Positions 1 to 9,426 of a DNA stretch of 64,000 nucleotides are shown in pieces; the stretch's first letter is position 1; each line of letters opens with the position of its first letter. Location of the stretch: the NCBI RefSeq assembly GCF_026015985.1, contig NZ_CP110389.1, forward strand, positions 4,186,001 through 4,250,000, given 5' to 3'. The translations under genes and the position numbers were made by a program. This DNA comes from Rhodopseudomonas sp. P2A-2r (GTDB lineage Bacteria; Pseudomonadota; Alphaproteobacteria; Rhizobiales; Xanthobacteraceae). The notes beneath the pieces were generated by a model that saw only the letters and a program-made list of their open reading frames with translations, was not told the DNA's origin and searched no databases.

Positions 1-959
1 TCGTCTCCGACCTGGGTCGAGGTGCCGTGGGCGTTGATGTAGTCGATATCGGACGCAGCGATCCCCGCGCGCTTCATGGCAGCGCTCATGCTGCGAAATG
101 CGCCGTCGCCGTCCGGCGTCGGCGACGTGATGTGGTAGGCGTCGCCCGACATCCCGTAGCCCGTGATCTCGGCATAGATTTTGGCGCCGCGCGCGCGGGC
201 GTGCTCGTATTCCTCGAGCACGACGACGCCGGCGCCCTCGCCCATCACGAACCCGTCGCGGTCCTTGTCGTAGGGGCGCGAGGCCTTCTCCGGATTCTCG
301 TTGAAGCCGGTCGACAGCGCGCGCGATGCGCAGAAGCCGGCCATGGCCAGGCGGCTGATCGGCGATTCCGTGCCGCCGGCCACCATCACGTCCGCGTCGC
401 CAAGCGCGATCAGGCGGCTGGCGTCGCCGATTGCATGCGCACCGGTCGAGCAGGCCGTCACCACCGCATGGTTCGGCCCCTTGAGGCCGTGCTCGATCGA
501 GACGTAGCCGGAAGCCAAGTTGATCAGGCGGCCGGGAATGAAGAATGGCGAGACCTTGCGCGGTCCGCGATCCCTGAGCAGCAGGGCGGTGTCGGCGATG
601 CCCGACAGGCCACCGATGCCCGAGCCGATCATCGTGCCGGTGGCGCAGCGGTCTGTCTCGTTGTCGGGATGCCAGCCGGCGTCGTCGAGCGCCTGCTTGG
701 CTGCACACATGGCGTAAATGATAAAATCGTCGACCTTGCGCTGGTCCTTCGGCTCCATCCACTGATCGGGATTGAAGGTGCCGGCCGTACCGTCGCCGCG
801 GGGAATGATGCAGGCAATCCGGCTTGTGAGGTCCGACACATCGAACATGTCGATCTGCCGGGCACCGCTCTCGCCGTTGAGAATGCGCTTCCAGGTTGGT
901 TCGACGCCGCAGCCGAGCGGTGACACCATGCCCAGCCCCGTGACGACAACCCGTCTCAT
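1..959 (-). CDS. fabF: 3-oxoacyl-ACP synthase II, partial (runs off left edge)
   Basis: Beta-ketoacyl-ACP synthase II condenses malonyl-ACP with acyl-ACP to elongate fatty acids in the cytosol. About the first 319 codons are visible; the C-terminus lies beyond the left edge. The ATG at 959 gives MRRVVVTGLG, the usual first strand of the thiolase fold. The nucleophilic cysteine is Cys170 in VVTACSTGAHA, and the first catalytic histidine, in INAHGTST, is almost the last visible residue; the second histidine is off-window. It is the last visible gene of fabD-fabG-acpP-fabF, about 100 bp after acpP. The motifs leave little doubt about the family; FabF rather than FabB follows from position next to acpP. 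Confidence 0.95.
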   Translation of the reverse strand, partial: MRRVVVTGLGMVSPLGCGVEPTWKRILNGESGARQIDMFDVSDLTSRIACIIPRGDGTAGTFNPDQWMEPKDQRKVDDFIIYAMCAAKQALDDAGWHPDNETDRCATGTMIGSGIGGLSGIADTALLLRDRGPRKVSPFFIPGRLINLASGYVSIEHGLKGPNHAVVTACSTGAHAIGDASRLIALGDADVMVAGGTESPISRLAMAGFCASRALSTGFNENPEKASRPYDKDRDGFVMGEGAGVVVLEEYEHARARGAKIYAEITGYGMSGDAYHITSPTPDGDGAFRSMSAAMKRAGIAASDIDYINAHGTSTQVGD

Positions 960-1057
960 ATCAATCTCCAGCCCGGTCAGTTGCGGTACACAACAAGAAG
1001 CCGGTGGATCGTTGTACGACGATCCGTCCGGCTTCTTACGTGTTCCTTTGAAGAGCG

Positions 1058-1297
1058 TTAGCTCTTCGCGTTCTTTTCAAGAAACTTGGTGGCGTCGCCG
1101 ACGGTGAGGATCGTCTCAGCGGCGTCATCGGGAATTTCGCAGCCGAACTCTTCTTCGAATGCCATCACGAGCTCGACAGTGTCGAGGCTGTCTGCACCGA
1201 GATCATCGATGAAGCTCGCGGCATCGACTACTTTTTCGGGTTCAACACCAAGGTGTTCGACCACGATCTTCTTAACTCGCTCGCCAATCTCGCTCAT
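1058..1297 (-). CDS. acpP: acyl carrier protein
   Basis: Acyl carrier protein of 79 residues, which carries growing acyl chains on a phosphopantetheine arm. The attachment site is Ser37 in [10 protein letters not shown]. The protein is strongly acidic and has the normal length. It lies between fabG and fabF on the minus strand. A 301-bp gap upstream suggests that acpP can have its own promoter in addition to read-through from fabD-fabG, as is common for this abundant protein. Confidence 0.98.
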   Translation of the reverse strand: MSEIGERVKKIVVEHLGVEPEKVVDAASFIDDLGADSLDTVELVMAFEEEFGCEIPDDAAETILTVGDATKFLEKNAKS

Positions 1298-1598
1298 CGT
1301 TCAACCTCGTGCTTGTTTCATTGGACCCGACCGCAGACGATACGAGCCATCGTGGTGCGTTAAATCACATATTCCTGCGCATTGCGCGTCATCTTGATTG
1401 GCCCCGTCGTCCCGGACGAGACCTCGCGAATAACGGCAGGCTCCGCACCGCCAATATACAGGGTTTCAAATTCCTGCAATGGCATTGTTTACCCTGCCGT
1501 TCTTGGTCCGGTTACCATACTTCCCAAGCCCTGACTACAAGGCTCATCAAGCATGCCGGGGATCCAAACGGTTTGCCCTTCCGGGGTTCCCCGCAAGC
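1298..1598 (-). other. fabG-acpP intergenic region
   Basis: This 301-bp spacer holds no convincing gene on either strand. Its length inside an otherwise tight operon suggests a leader and promoter for acpP. On the minus strand a TTGCAG and a TATATT near 1453-1482 lie about 15 bp apart, which is short for a sigma-70 promoter, so no promoter is called. No terminator hairpin with a T-tract was seen. Confidence 0.3.
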
Positions 1599-2336
1599 TC
1601 AGATCATAGCCATTCCGCCATTGACATGGATGGTCTGGCCGGTGACGTAAGCCGCTTCATTTGAGCTCAAATACACCGCCGCCGCAGCGATATCTTCCGG
1701 CGTGCCCAGCCGAGCCGCCGGCACCTTGGCCAGAATCGCTTCGCGCTGCTTGTCGTTCAATGCATCGGTCATCGGCGTCGCGATAAAGCCCGGCGCGATG
1801 CAATTGGCTGTCACATTGCGCTTGGCGTATTCGGCGCCCAGCGTCTTGATCATGCCGATCAGTCCGGCCTTCGCGGCGGTGTAGTTGCCCTGACCGGGAT
1901 TGCCGGTCACGCCGACGATCGAGGTGATGGCGATGATGCGGCCGAAGCGCTTGCGCATCATCAGCTTGGTGGCGGCACGGGCCAGGCGGAATGTCGCGGT
2001 CAGGTTGACCTTGATGACGTCGTCCCAGTCCTCGTCCTTCAGCTGCACGAACAGGTTGTCGCGGGTAATGCCGGCGTTGCTGACGAGAATATCGAGCTGA
2101 CCCATCGCCTTTTCGGCCGAGGGTACCAGTGCCTCGACCTCGGCGTCGTCGGACAGGTTGCACGGCAGCACAAAAGTTCGCTCGCCGAGTTTGGCGGCCA
2201 GCGCCTCCAGCGCGTCGCGCCGGGTCCCGGACAACGCGACGGTTGCCCCCTGCCCGTGCAGAGCGGTCGCAATGGCGCCGCCGATGCCACCCGTGGCGCC
2301 GGTCACCAGCGCGGTTCGGCCAGTCAAATCGAACAT
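1599..2336 (-). CDS. fabG: 3-oxoacyl-ACP reductase
   Basis: NADPH-dependent reductase for the first reduction step of fatty acid elongation. The 245 residues form a classical short-chain dehydrogenase: cofactor loop TGATGGIGG (12-20), NAG at 87-89, and the catalytic set Ser139, Tyr152 and Lys156 in NYTAAKAG. The C-terminus (TGQTIHVNGGMAMI) is the typical FabG end. It starts 18 bp after fabD and precedes acpP. Position and the C-terminal signature separate it from the many other SDR enzymes, including the one at 20.3 kb. Confidence 0.97.
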   Translation of the reverse strand: MFDLTGRTALVTGATGGIGGAIATALHGQGATVALSGTRRDALEALAAKLGERTFVLPCNLSDDAEVEALVPSAEKAMGQLDILVSNAGITRDNLFVQLKDEDWDDVIKVNLTATFRLARAATKLMMRKRFGRIIAITSIVGVTGNPGQGNYTAAKAGLIGMIKTLGAEYAKRNVTANCIAPGFIATPMTDALNDKQREAILAKVPAARLGTPEDIAAAAVYLSSNEAAYVTGQTIHVNGGMAMI

Positions 2337-2354
2337 GTCGTCTCCTTCGTCCGT

Positions 2355-3314
2355 TTACGCCGGACGCGCCGCAGCGAGCGCGTCCTTGACCACGGCAATA
2401 TCATTGGGTCCGCCGACGGCGGTGCCGACGGCTCCTTCGGCGATACGCTTCACCAGGCCGCTCAGCACCTTGCCGGCGCCGACCTCGAAAAACCGCGTGA
2501 CGCCGTGGCCGGCCATATAGACCACCGACTCGCGCCAGCGCACCGTTCCCGTCACCTGCTCCACAAGCCGGCGACGAATTTCGTCCGGATCGGTCAAAGC
2601 GGAGGCCAGCACGTTGGACACCAGCGGCACCGCCGGCGCCTGAATGGTCACCGCGGCCAGCGCCTCAGCCATCACGTCGGCGGCCGGCTGCATCAGGCTG
2701 CAATGAAACGGTGCCGACACCGGCAGCAGCATGGCGCGCTTGGCACCCTTGGTCTTGGCGATCTCCAGGGCGCGCTCCACAGCGGCGACGTCGCCGGACA
2801 CCACCACCTGGCCACCGCCATTGTCGTTGGCGGCCTGACAGACCTGGCCCTGGGCGGCCTCTTCGGCCACCGCGACCGCGGTCTCGAAATCGAGCCCGAG
2901 CAGCGCCGCCATGGCGCCAACCCCGACCGGAACGGCCTTCTGCATGGCCTGGCCGCGGGTGCGCAGCAGCCGCGCGGCATCGCTGATGCTCAGGCTGCCA
3001 GCGGCCGCCAGCGCCGAATATTCGCCGAGCGAATGCCCCGCCACAAACGCCGCGTCCCGCGCCAGCACCAGGCCGGCTTCGGCTTCCAGCACCCGCATGG
3101 TCGCCAGCGACACCGCCATCAGCGCCGGCTGGGCATTTTCCGTCAGTTGCAGGGTCTCGGCGGGTCCGTCCCAGATGATCGCGGTCAGCTTCTGGCCGAG
3201 CGCCGAATCGACCTCGTCGAACACGGCGCGGGCGACCGGAAAGGCGTCGGCCAGCGCCTTGCCCATGCCAACGGCCTGGGACCCCTGCCCCGGAAATGTG
3301 AATGCTGCGGTCAT
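2355..3314 (-). CDS. fabD: malonyl-CoA:ACP transacylase
   Basis: Transfers malonyl from CoA to ACP, supplying the extender unit for fatty acid synthesis. The 319 residues begin MTAAFTFPGQGSQ, the family's oxyanion-loop signature. The acyl-enzyme serine is Ser95 in GHSLGEYS and the partner histidine is His204 in APFHCSLM. It is the promoter-proximal gene of the minus-strand fab operon and is divergent from rpsF across a 352-bp spacer that should hold both promoters. Confidence 0.97.
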   Translation of the reverse strand: MTAAFTFPGQGSQAVGMGKALADAFPVARAVFDEVDSALGQKLTAIIWDGPAETLQLTENAQPALMAVSLATMRVLEAEAGLVLARDAAFVAGHSLGEYSALAAAGSLSISDAARLLRTRGQAMQKAVPVGVGAMAALLGLDFETAVAVAEEAAQGQVCQAANDNGGGQVVVSGDVAAVERALEIAKTKGAKRAMLLPVSAPFHCSLMQPAADVMAEALAAVTIQAPAVPLVSNVLASALTDPDEIRRRLVEQVTGTVRWRESVVYMAGHGVTRFFEVGAGKVLSGLVKRIAEGAVGTAVGGPNDIAVVKDALAAARPA

Positions 3315-3666
3315 CGACGCCCCTGAAAGTCTCTTAACGTGCGCCGTAAGACACTGGCGGGATGTGTTATGTCAAGCCGCCGTCCCGGCGCCCGGGTTCC
3401 CCTACCGCCAGCCAGACCAGCGAAACCAGCGTTGTTTCCCTTGGTTTCCCTTGCCATTCCGCCGGAAATCCGTATAAGGCCCCGATCCGCAGATCCCGGC
3501 CGGGAGCTGAACGGACGGTCTCAGCAATTTCAGCGTTTGAATTGATGTGGCAGGGCCAGTTGGCCCGTCGTCCCGTGCTTCCGCCTTCTGAGCAATATCG
3601 AGTCCTTTCCTAGAGGGTTCGAAGGGCTTGCCGCCGGGGAACGCGCTAACAGTGGAAAGGACACCC
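3315..3666 (+). promoter_or_regulatory. fabD-rpsF divergent promoter region
   Basis: A 352-bp spacer between two divergent housekeeping operons, without a credible gene. On the plus strand TTGCCA (3451-3456) and TATAAG (3473-3478) are 16 bp apart, a reasonable sigma-70-like promoter for the ribosomal operon; this would leave an rpsF leader of about 180 nt, long enough for autoregulation by an S6:S18 complex. That regulation is an inference; I did not resolve the binding structure. Confidence 0.4.
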
Positions 3667-4143
3667 ATGGCTCTCTACGAGCATGTATTTCTGGCGCGCC
3701 AGGACGCGAGCGCCCAGCAGGTCGAGGACCTGACTGCGCAGATGACCGCAATCGTCGAAGGTACCGGCGGCAAGGTCGTAAAGATGGAAAATTGGGGCGT
3801 ACGCTCCCTGACCTATCGCATGAACAAGAATCGCAAGGCGCACTTCGTTCTGATGAACATCGATGCCCCCTCCGCGGCGATCACCGAGATCGAGCGCCAG
3901 GAACGCATCAGCGAAGACGTCATCCGCTACCTGACCATCCGCGTCGAAGAGCACGAGGAAGGCCCGTCGGCGATGATGCGCAAGGCCGATCGCGACCGTG
4001 ATCGCGACGACCGTGGCGGCGGCTTCCGTGGCGACCGCGAAGGCGGTTTCCGTGGTGATCGTGAAGGCGGTGGTTTCCGGGGTGATCGCGGCCCGCGCCG
4101 TCCCCGTGACGACGAAGCCGCAACTGCAGCTGGTGAGGAGTAA
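3667..4143 (+). CDS. rpsF: 30S ribosomal protein S6
   Basis: Small-subunit protein S6, which binds 16S rRNA together with S18. The start at 3667 ([13 protein letters not shown]) is chosen because it matches the conserved beta-1 strand and follows a GGAAAGGA box; an in-frame ATG 39 bp upstream adds an unrelated leader. The protein has 158 residues. After the roughly 100-residue S6 fold comes a disordered tail with repeated units of FRGDREGG type (about residues 110-145), an extension seen in related alphaproteobacteria. Followed after 5 bp by rpsR, the usual partner. Confidence 0.97.
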   Translation: MALYEHVFLARQDASAQQVEDLTAQMTAIVEGTGGKVVKMENWGVRSLTYRMNKNRKAHFVLMNIDAPSAAITEIERQERISEDVIRYLTIRVEEHEEGPSAMMRKADRDRDRDDRGGGFRGDREGGFRGDREGGGFRGDRGPRRPRDDEAATAAGEE

Positions 4144-4148
4144 GAATC

Positions 4149-4388
4149 ATGGCTGAAGCTGGTGCACGTCGTCCGTTTTTCCGCCGTCGCAAGACCTGCC
4201 CGTTCACAGGTCCGAACGCGCCGAAGATCGACTACAAGGATTCCAAGCTGCTGATGCGTTACGTTTCCGAGCGCGGCAAGATCGTGCCGAGCCGCATCAC
4301 CGCCGTCTCCGCCAAGAAGCAGCGTGAACTCGCGCGCGCCATCAAGCGCTCGCGTTTCCTCGGCCTGCTGCCCTACGTGATTCGCTAA
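4149..4388 (+). CDS. rpsR: 30S ribosomal protein S18
   Basis: Small-subunit protein S18, the partner of S6 on the 16S rRNA platform. It has 79 residues, the normal length, with the signature [16 protein letters not shown] and the C-terminal [10 protein letters not shown]. It lies 5 bp after rpsF, so the two are cotranscribed and probably translationally coupled. A hairpin at 4401-4426 lies directly after the stop. Confidence 0.98.
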   Translation: MAEAGARRPFFRRRKTCPFTGPNAPKIDYKDSKLLMRYVSERGKIVPSRITAVSAKKQRELARAIKRSRFLGLLPYVIR

Positions 4389-4400
4389 GCGAACGCCTTC

Positions 4401-4433
4401 AGCCCGCGGCATCGACGCCGCGGGCTGTTTCTT
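4401..4433 (+). terminator. stem-loop after rpsR
   Basis: A perfect 10-bp stem (AGCCCGCGGC / GCCGCGGGCT) with a 6-base loop, followed by GTTTCTT. It lies 12 bp after the rpsR stop. The T-tract is interrupted, so it may be a partial terminator that lowers read-through into the membrane protein and rplI rather than a full stop. Confidence 0.65.
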
Positions 4434-4513
4434 CTCATAAGGCTTCCGGGTCGTCCGGTCGCCGATGGTTGGGGTCACAGACCTCTAACCGCTCGAAAGG
4501 AGCGGGACAGCTG

Positions 4514-5488
4514 ATGATCATGCCCCTCCTTATCGCGCTTGCTGCAGGCGCTGCCTCGGCGCTGATGTTCGCCTCGATCATTTCGGGCGCGCTGATCTCG
4601 CTGCTGCTGTTCTATCTCGCGCCGCTGCCCCTGATGGTCGCAGGCCTCGGCTGGGGAGCGCTCGGCGCCGCCATTGGCGGCATTGCCGCTGCGACCGGCC
4701 TCGGCCTGATGTTCGGCATGCCCTATCTCGGCGCCTTCGTTGTGACCGTCGCGCTGCCGGCCTGGTGGCTTGGCCACCTCGCGCTGCTCGGCCGCCCGGT
4801 CATCGAAGGCACGCCGGCATCGAACGGCGCCGCTGCCATTGCACCGCAGACGGAATGGTACCCGGTCGGCCGCATCCTGCTGTGGGTCGCCGGCTTCGCC
4901 GCATTGACCACCATGGCCGCCCTGCTCACACTCGGCACCGACGGCGCCAGCATCGTCGGCGCGCTGAAGCGCGGCCTGCTGCGCATCATGGGGCCACGCG
5001 AAGGCAAACCCGCCGATAACGATGTGGACGCGCTGATCGACGCGCTGGTCATGATTGCGCCGGCCGCGGCGGCGCTGGTTGCCATCATGACGCTGACGCT
5101 GAATCTCTGGCTGGCCGCAAAAATCACCGCCACCTCCGGCCGCCTGCATCGCCCGTGGCCGGACCTGAGGAGCGCGGCGCTGCCGCCGATGACCCTGGTG
5201 GCGCTGGCGCTGGCCCTCGCATTGTCCTTCACAGGAGGCGTGCTCGCGATCTTCGGCCAGATCGTGAGTTCGACGCTGCTGATGGCCTATGCGCTGACCG
5301 GCTTTGCCACGCTGCATACGCTGACGCTCGGCCTGAAAAGCCGGGTGCTGTGGCTGAGTTCGGCCTACGCCATCGTGCTGGTGTTCGGCTGGCCGATCCT
5401 CGGAATGGTCGGCCTCGGCCTCGCCGATGCCTTCTTCGGATTCCGCCAACGCTTTCTGCAACGCAGGCTGCCTTCGCAGGTGACCTGA
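4514..5488 (+). CDS. DUF2232 family membrane protein
   Basis: Integral membrane protein of 324 residues with about eight hydrophobic segments, matching the DUF2232 family found between rpsR and rplI in many alphaproteobacteria. Its molecular role is not established; relatives are loosely compared with S-component transporters. The start at 4514 ([12 protein letters not shown]) is preferred over an in-frame ATG at 4469 because AAAGGAGC lies 8-15 bp upstream and the first hydrophobic helix begins at once. The position inside a ribosomal protein operon is conserved and is the main support for the family call. Confidence 0.85.
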   Translation: MIMPLLIALAAGAASALMFASIISGALISLLLFYLAPLPLMVAGLGWGALGAAIGGIAAATGLGLMFGMPYLGAFVVTVALPAWWLGHLALLGRPVIEGTPASNGAAAIAPQTEWYPVGRILLWVAGFAALTTMAALLTLGTDGASIVGALKRGLLRIMGPREGKPADNDVDALIDALVMIAPAAAALVAIMTLTLNLWLAAKITATSGRLHRPWPDLRSAALPPMTLVALALALALSFTGGVLAIFGQIVSSTLLMAYALTGFATLHTLTLGLKSRVLWLSSAYAIVLVFGWPILGMVGLGLADAFFGFRQRFLQRRLPSQVT

Positions 5489-5541
5489 GAATTCCCTTCA
5501 CCCCAACCCACTTTCGCTGCAACACACAAAGGAGACATACT

Positions 5542-6131
5542 ATGGAAGTCATTTTGCTGGAACGCGTCACCAAGCTCGGCCAGATGGGCGAAGTCGTCCG
5601 CGTCAAGGACGGCTACGCCCGCAACTTCCTGCTGAAGCGTGGCAGGCGCTGCGCGCCACCACCGACAACCGCTCGAAGTTCGAAGGCATGAAGGCCGACC
5701 TCGAGGCGCGTAACCTCGTCGCCAAGGAAGAAGCCACCAAGGTCGCCGAGAAAATCGACGGTCGCAACGTCGTCGTTCTGCGTCAGGCCTCGGAAACCGG
5801 CCAGCTCTTCGGTTCGGTCACCGTGCGCGACATCATCGCGACCTTCGAGAGCGATGGCGTCACCTTCGCGCGCAGCCAGGTGCTGCTCGACGCGCCGATC
5901 AAGACGATCGGCAAGCATAAGATCTCGATCGCCGTGCATCCGGAAGTCGAAGTCAGCGTCAGCGTCACCGTTGCCCGCAGCGAGGCCGAGGCCGAGCGCA
6001 TCAACCGCGGCGAAGACATCAGCACCCGCCAGGAAGACCAGGACGCCGCCGCCGAAGCGCTTGCCGCAGCCGGTGAATTCTTCGATCCGGAAGCTCGTCC
6101 CGGCGACGACGAAGACGGCGACGAGAAGTAA
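5542..6131 (+). CDS. rplI: 50S ribosomal protein L9 (one-base frameshift)
   Basis: L9 binds 23S rRNA and spans two ribosomes in a polysome. The reading starts at 5542 ([14 protein letters not shown]) after AAAGGAG. It leaves frame after LLKRG: at 5641-5646 the bases read GGCAGG where GGCAAGG would continue K-A-L-R-A-T-T. The rest follows in another frame to 6131, including [11 protein letters not shown] and an acidic tail. With one A restored near 5644 the product is 196 residues, normal for L9 of this group. A single-base sequence error is the simplest explanation, since the downstream frame is fully conserved-looking. Confidence 0.9.
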
Positions 6132-6160
6132 GACCTTCCGCTTTGCTGCGATGACGACAA

Positions 6161-6189
6161 AAAAGCCCGGCCAGATTGGCCGGGCTTTT
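6161..6189. terminator. bidirectional terminator between rplI and cytochrome gene
   Basis: A perfect 12-bp inverted repeat (AAAAGCCCGGCC / GGCCGGGCTTTT) with loop AGATT. It has A-runs on one flank and T-runs on the other, so it can act as an intrinsic terminator in both directions. It lies between the convergent rplI and the minus-strand cytochrome gene and touches the latter's stop codon. Confidence 0.9.
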
Positions 6190-7394
6190 CATTGGCTGAT
6201 GGTCGACCACTCGGCAGCAGCCGATGGCTTCGCCCTATTGCGAGATCGGGGGACCGTCGGACCGCCTGACGCAGGCGGCGCGACCGGCGTCGGTGGACGC
6301 GACTCGACGGCCGGAGGTTTCGGACTCGTGTCGGCGGCAGGTGCGCGCGGCTCTGAGGCTGCGGGCGCCGGTGACGCGGCGGCGGGCGCCGACGAAGCCG
6401 GAGCGGCGGGCGACTCTGCCGACGACGCAGGCCGCGACTCGCTCTCCGACGCCTTGGGGGCCGGTGTCACCGGCGGCACCGGATCGGGACGCAACGACGG
6501 GGTTTCGGCCTTTGCGTTGTCAGGCTTGGCCGGCTCAGGCTTGGCTGACTCTGACTTGGCTGGTTCAGTTTTGGCCGGCTCGGTCTTTCCCTCCTCGGCC
6601 GGCTTCGGCGCGACGGGCTTGCTGGCCTCTTCCTTAACAGGCTGCGGCTTCGTCGGCTCCGGCTTGACCGGCTCCGGCTTGGCAATCTCCGGCGCGACCT
6701 TCGGCTGCTCTTCACGGCCGCGGCGCTTGCCCTTCTTGCCTAGCTTCTGCATGGTCGCGGATGGCGCGGCCGCCGCCGACGGTTCGCCTTCGGCGGCGGG
6801 TTTCGCGTCGGCCGGCTTGCCTTCGGCGGCAGGCGTTTCACCGTCAGGCTTTGCTGCATTGGGGGCATCAGCCGCAGGACGTCCGAGCCGTTTGGCGGCA
6901 CGATCGGCGGCCCGCTTCTGCCGCGCTGTCATCGGCGCGGCTTCCGGCTCGGGTCTAGCTTCCGGCGCCGGCTCGGCGGCGCGGCGGCCGAAGCCGAAGA
7001 AGGACGGCGATTCGGCAGGCGCTGGTGCAGCAGCCGCTGGCGCGGCACCTGGCTTCGCCTCCGGGGCCGGTTTCGGCGCGCTACGCGATTCGATGCCCTG
7101 CTTGGTCAGGCCATCGTCATAGCGCTTGTCTGCGGCGCCGTTGGACACAAGGTAAGCACTCAGTGAAGCGGCCATGCCGCTGCTGGTCGTGTAATGCTGA
7201 CGCAGGAATCCGGGCAGCGCACCGGGCGCCACGGTCTTCAACAGCCCGCGCGAGCTCTTGTGACAGGCCGTGCAGGTGCCAGAGAAGATTTGTGAAGGGG
7301 TTTTGCCGGCTTCAAGATTTTGAGCCTGCACCGGGACTGCCGCGAAGCCGATCAAAAGCATCGCCGTCGCTAAACTGAGCGCTCGGCTCAACAT
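6189..7394 (-). CDS. secreted c-type cytochrome-like protein with long Lys/Pro/Glu-rich tail
   Basis: A 401-residue exported protein. The start at 7394 (MLSRALSLATAMLLIGF) gives a clean signal peptide ending near AVPVQAQ; an upstream in-frame start would add a charged leader. One haem-binding motif CTACH occurs at residues 41-45, followed by a short helical domain to about residue 110. The remaining 290 residues are low-complexity, rich in Ala, Pro, Lys and Glu, with repeated K-x-E-P-A-K units (about 6500-6680 on the DNA). No methionine ligand could be assigned with confidence. Periplasmic electron transfer is plausible but not shown; the tail looks like a flexible spacer. Confidence 0.75.
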   Translation of the reverse strand: MLSRALSLATAMLLIGFAAVPVQAQNLEAGKTPSQIFSGTCTACHKSSRGLLKTVAPGALPGFLRQHYTTSSGMAASLSAYLVSNGAADKRYDDGLTKQGIESRSAPKPAPEAKPGAAPAAAAPAPAESPSFFGFGRRAAEPAPEARPEPEAAPMTARQKRAADRAAKRLGRPAADAPNAAKPDGETPAAEGKPADAKPAAEGEPSAAAAPSATMQKLGKKGKRRGREEQPKVAPEIAKPEPVKPEPTKPQPVKEEASKPVAPKPAEEGKTEPAKTEPAKSESAKPEPAKPDNAKAETPSLRPDPVPPVTPAPKASESESRPASSAESPAAPASSAPAAASPAPAASEPRAPAADTSPKPPAVESRPPTPVAPPASGGPTVPRSRNRAKPSAAAEWSTISQ

Positions 7395-7651
7395 TCCATC
7401 CTCCAGACGCGGGAAATTGCCGGGTTTGCGGCGGTCACGTTGTACCGGATTGTTGTCCGAATGGAAGTGGCGAGATCGCGGAACTGCGCGATTGGAACAA
7501 TTTTGTATGGAAGCATTGCGGCCAGTGCATTGGCAAAGCCGAAACCTCGCACTTATCATATTACCCGGTAGCTAGGACGACAGTTATCTGCTGATGCGCG
7601 GACGTCCTACTACCCCGGTTCGTACGTGATTGGGTCATTGGGGTGATTTCC

Positions 7652-8902
7652 ATGGACCGTTTGTTGCGTTGGTTTCTCGGCCAGTACATTCGTCGCGGAT
7701 CGATCACGTTCACCACCGCGAATGGCACGCGCTTCACCTGCGGCGACGGCACCGGAAAGCCTGTCGCAGTCAGGTTCACCACCAGGGCCGCGGCGCGCCG
7801 GCTACTGCTCGACCCGGAAATGGCGCTCGGCGACATCTTCATGGACGGCAGTTTCGTGGTCGAACAGGGCAGCATCGCCGATGTGCTGGCGATCGCGCTG
7901 GACCAGCCGGACCTGTCGCCGCGCTGGGCCGGGGTCCAATGGTGGCTCCGCTACCTGATCCGGCACGTCCAGCAGTTCAATCCGCGCAGCCGGTCGCGCA
8001 ATAACGTCTCCCATCACTACGATCTGGATGGACGGCTGTACTCGCTGTTTCTCGATGCCGACAGGCAATATAGCTGCGCCTATTTCGAGACACCGGACGC
8101 CACGCTCGACGATGCCCAGCTCGCCAAGAAGCGCCACCTCGCCGCCAAGCTGCTGATCAAGCCCGACCAGCGGCTGCTCGATATAGGCTCCGGCTGGGGT
8201 GGCCTTGGACTGTATCTCGCCGAGATGACGGGCGCGGACGTCACGGGCATTACCCTGTCGACCGAGCAGCTCCAGCTTTCCAACGCCCGCGCCGGAGAAA
8301 AGAACCTGGGGCAGTCCGCCCGCTTCGTGCTGCAGGACTATCGCGACATCCCCGGCCCGTTCGACCGTATCGTCTCGGTCGGCATGTTCGAGCACGTCGG
8401 CGTCGACCACTACGACACCTATTTCAAGCGTTGCGCGGAATTGCTAACCGATGACGGCGTGATGGTGCTGCACTCGATCGGCCGCTCCGAGGGCCCCGGC
8501 ATCACCAATCCCTGGATCTCCAAATACATCTTCCCCGGCGGCTACATTCCGGCGCTGTCCGAGGTGCTACCGGCGATCGAGCGCGCCGGCCTGCTGGTCT
8601 GTGACATCGAGATCCTGCGGCTGCATTATGCGGAGACGCTTAAGGCATGGCGCGAGCGCTTCCTGGCTCGGCGCGAGGAAGCGGTGCGGCTCTACGACGA
8701 GCGTTTCGCGAGAATGTGGGAATTTTACCTGGCGGCGTCGGAAATGTCGTTCCGCAAGCAGAACGTGATGAATTTCCAGATCCAACTGACCAAGCGCCAA
8801 GGCGTGGTGCCGATGACCCGCGATTACATCGCCCGGGAGGAAGCGCGGCTACGCAGCGTCGAACACGGACAGGCTCCGCGCCTTCAGATGGCCGGCGAAT
8901 AG
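7652..8902 (+). CDS. cfa: cyclopropane-fatty-acyl-phospholipid synthase family protein
   Basis: SAM-dependent enzyme that adds a methylene bridge to unsaturated acyl chains of membrane phospholipids. The ATG at 7652 (MDRLLRWFLGQY) gives 416 residues; an ATG nine bases upstream is possible. The methyl-donor loop LLDIGSGWGGLG lies at about residues 174-185, followed by GADVTGITLS and the family's VGMFEHVG segment. The N-terminal domain (about 1-120) is the usual CFA lipid-binding part. Relatives include other mycolic-acid-type methyltransferases, but length and motifs fit CFA synthase. Confidence 0.88.
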   Translation: MDRLLRWFLGQYIRRGSITFTTANGTRFTCGDGTGKPVAVRFTTRAAARRLLLDPEMALGDIFMDGSFVVEQGSIADVLAIALDQPDLSPRWAGVQWWLRYLIRHVQQFNPRSRSRNNVSHHYDLDGRLYSLFLDADRQYSCAYFETPDATLDDAQLAKKRHLAAKLLIKPDQRLLDIGSGWGGLGLYLAEMTGADVTGITLSTEQLQLSNARAGEKNLGQSARFVLQDYRDIPGPFDRIVSVGMFEHVGVDHYDTYFKRCAELLTDDGVMVLHSIGRSEGPGITNPWISKYIFPGGYIPALSEVLPAIERAGLLVCDIEILRLHYAETLKAWRERFLARREEAVRLYDERFARMWEFYLAASEMSFRKQNVMNFQIQLTKRQGVVPMTRDYIAREEARLRSVEHGQAPRLQMAGE

Positions 8903-8903
8903 G

Positions 8904-9134
8904 CTAATACTGGGGGTGAAATTGCAGATTTCGGTCGCTCGGCAGCGCCGGGCGGGCCAGACGGGCACGCATCTCTGAAAGCAGCCGATCATCGCAGCGC
9001 ACGTCGCCGAGTTGTTCAGCCTGTTCGAACGTATCGACAAGAGTGGACAGCCATTCGGTCGAACCGTTGACGGGCTGCCATTGTTGCTGCTCGCGCTGCG
9101 TCATTGCCAGGTCATCCTTGTCTAGTCGTCCCAC
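8904..9134 (-). CDS. small hypothetical protein
   Basis: A 76-residue reading frame, or 66 residues from an ATG at 9104 (MTQREQQQWQP). It is hydrophilic and probably helical, with DTFEQAEQLGD and LLSEMRARLARP. No family was recognised. It does not lie opposite another gene: it ends next to the cfa stop on the other strand. Composition looks protein-like rather than random, but there is no independent support. Confidence 0.45.
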   Translation of the reverse strand: MGRLDKDDLAMTQREQQQWQPVNGSTEWLSTLVDTFEQAEQLGDVRCDDRLLSEMRARLARPALPSDRNLQFHPQY

Positions 9135-9249
9135 ATCAACGCCCTATCGCCGACCCAGTTCCGCGGCCCCGCCCAACGTCCACTCAGCCGATCCAGAAGT
9201 GTGACCTGGATCACAGAAGCCCCGGCTCGGCGTGCCCTAAAACGGCAAC

Positions 9250-9369
9250 ATGAAACCGAACGCACCAGACACATCCCCGGAAGCCGACAGCATCCGCGTC
9301 GATTACGTCATGATCGGTATCTGTGCCGCAGCAGGCCTGACCGCCTTGATCTATCTTCTGTTGCTCTAA
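9250..9369 (+). CDS. 39-residue single-pass membrane microprotein
   Basis: ATG at 9250 to TAA at 9369 encodes 39 residues. The N-terminal half is polar and acidic (MKPNAPDTSPEADSIR); the C-terminal half is one hydrophobic helix (about residues 20-39, ending in LIYLLLL), giving a plausible N-in or tail-anchored topology. There is no strong Shine-Dalgarno box. Function unknown. The sharp polar/hydrophobic division supports a real small protein, but conservation would need to be tested. Confidence 0.45.
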   Translation: MKPNAPDTSPEADSIRVDYVMIGICAAAGLTALIYLLLL

Positions 9370-9426
9370 CCCCAAGCGGGTCAAAGCCCGGGCCATACCT
9401 ATAAGTGGCGGAAGTGGCCGCGAGGT

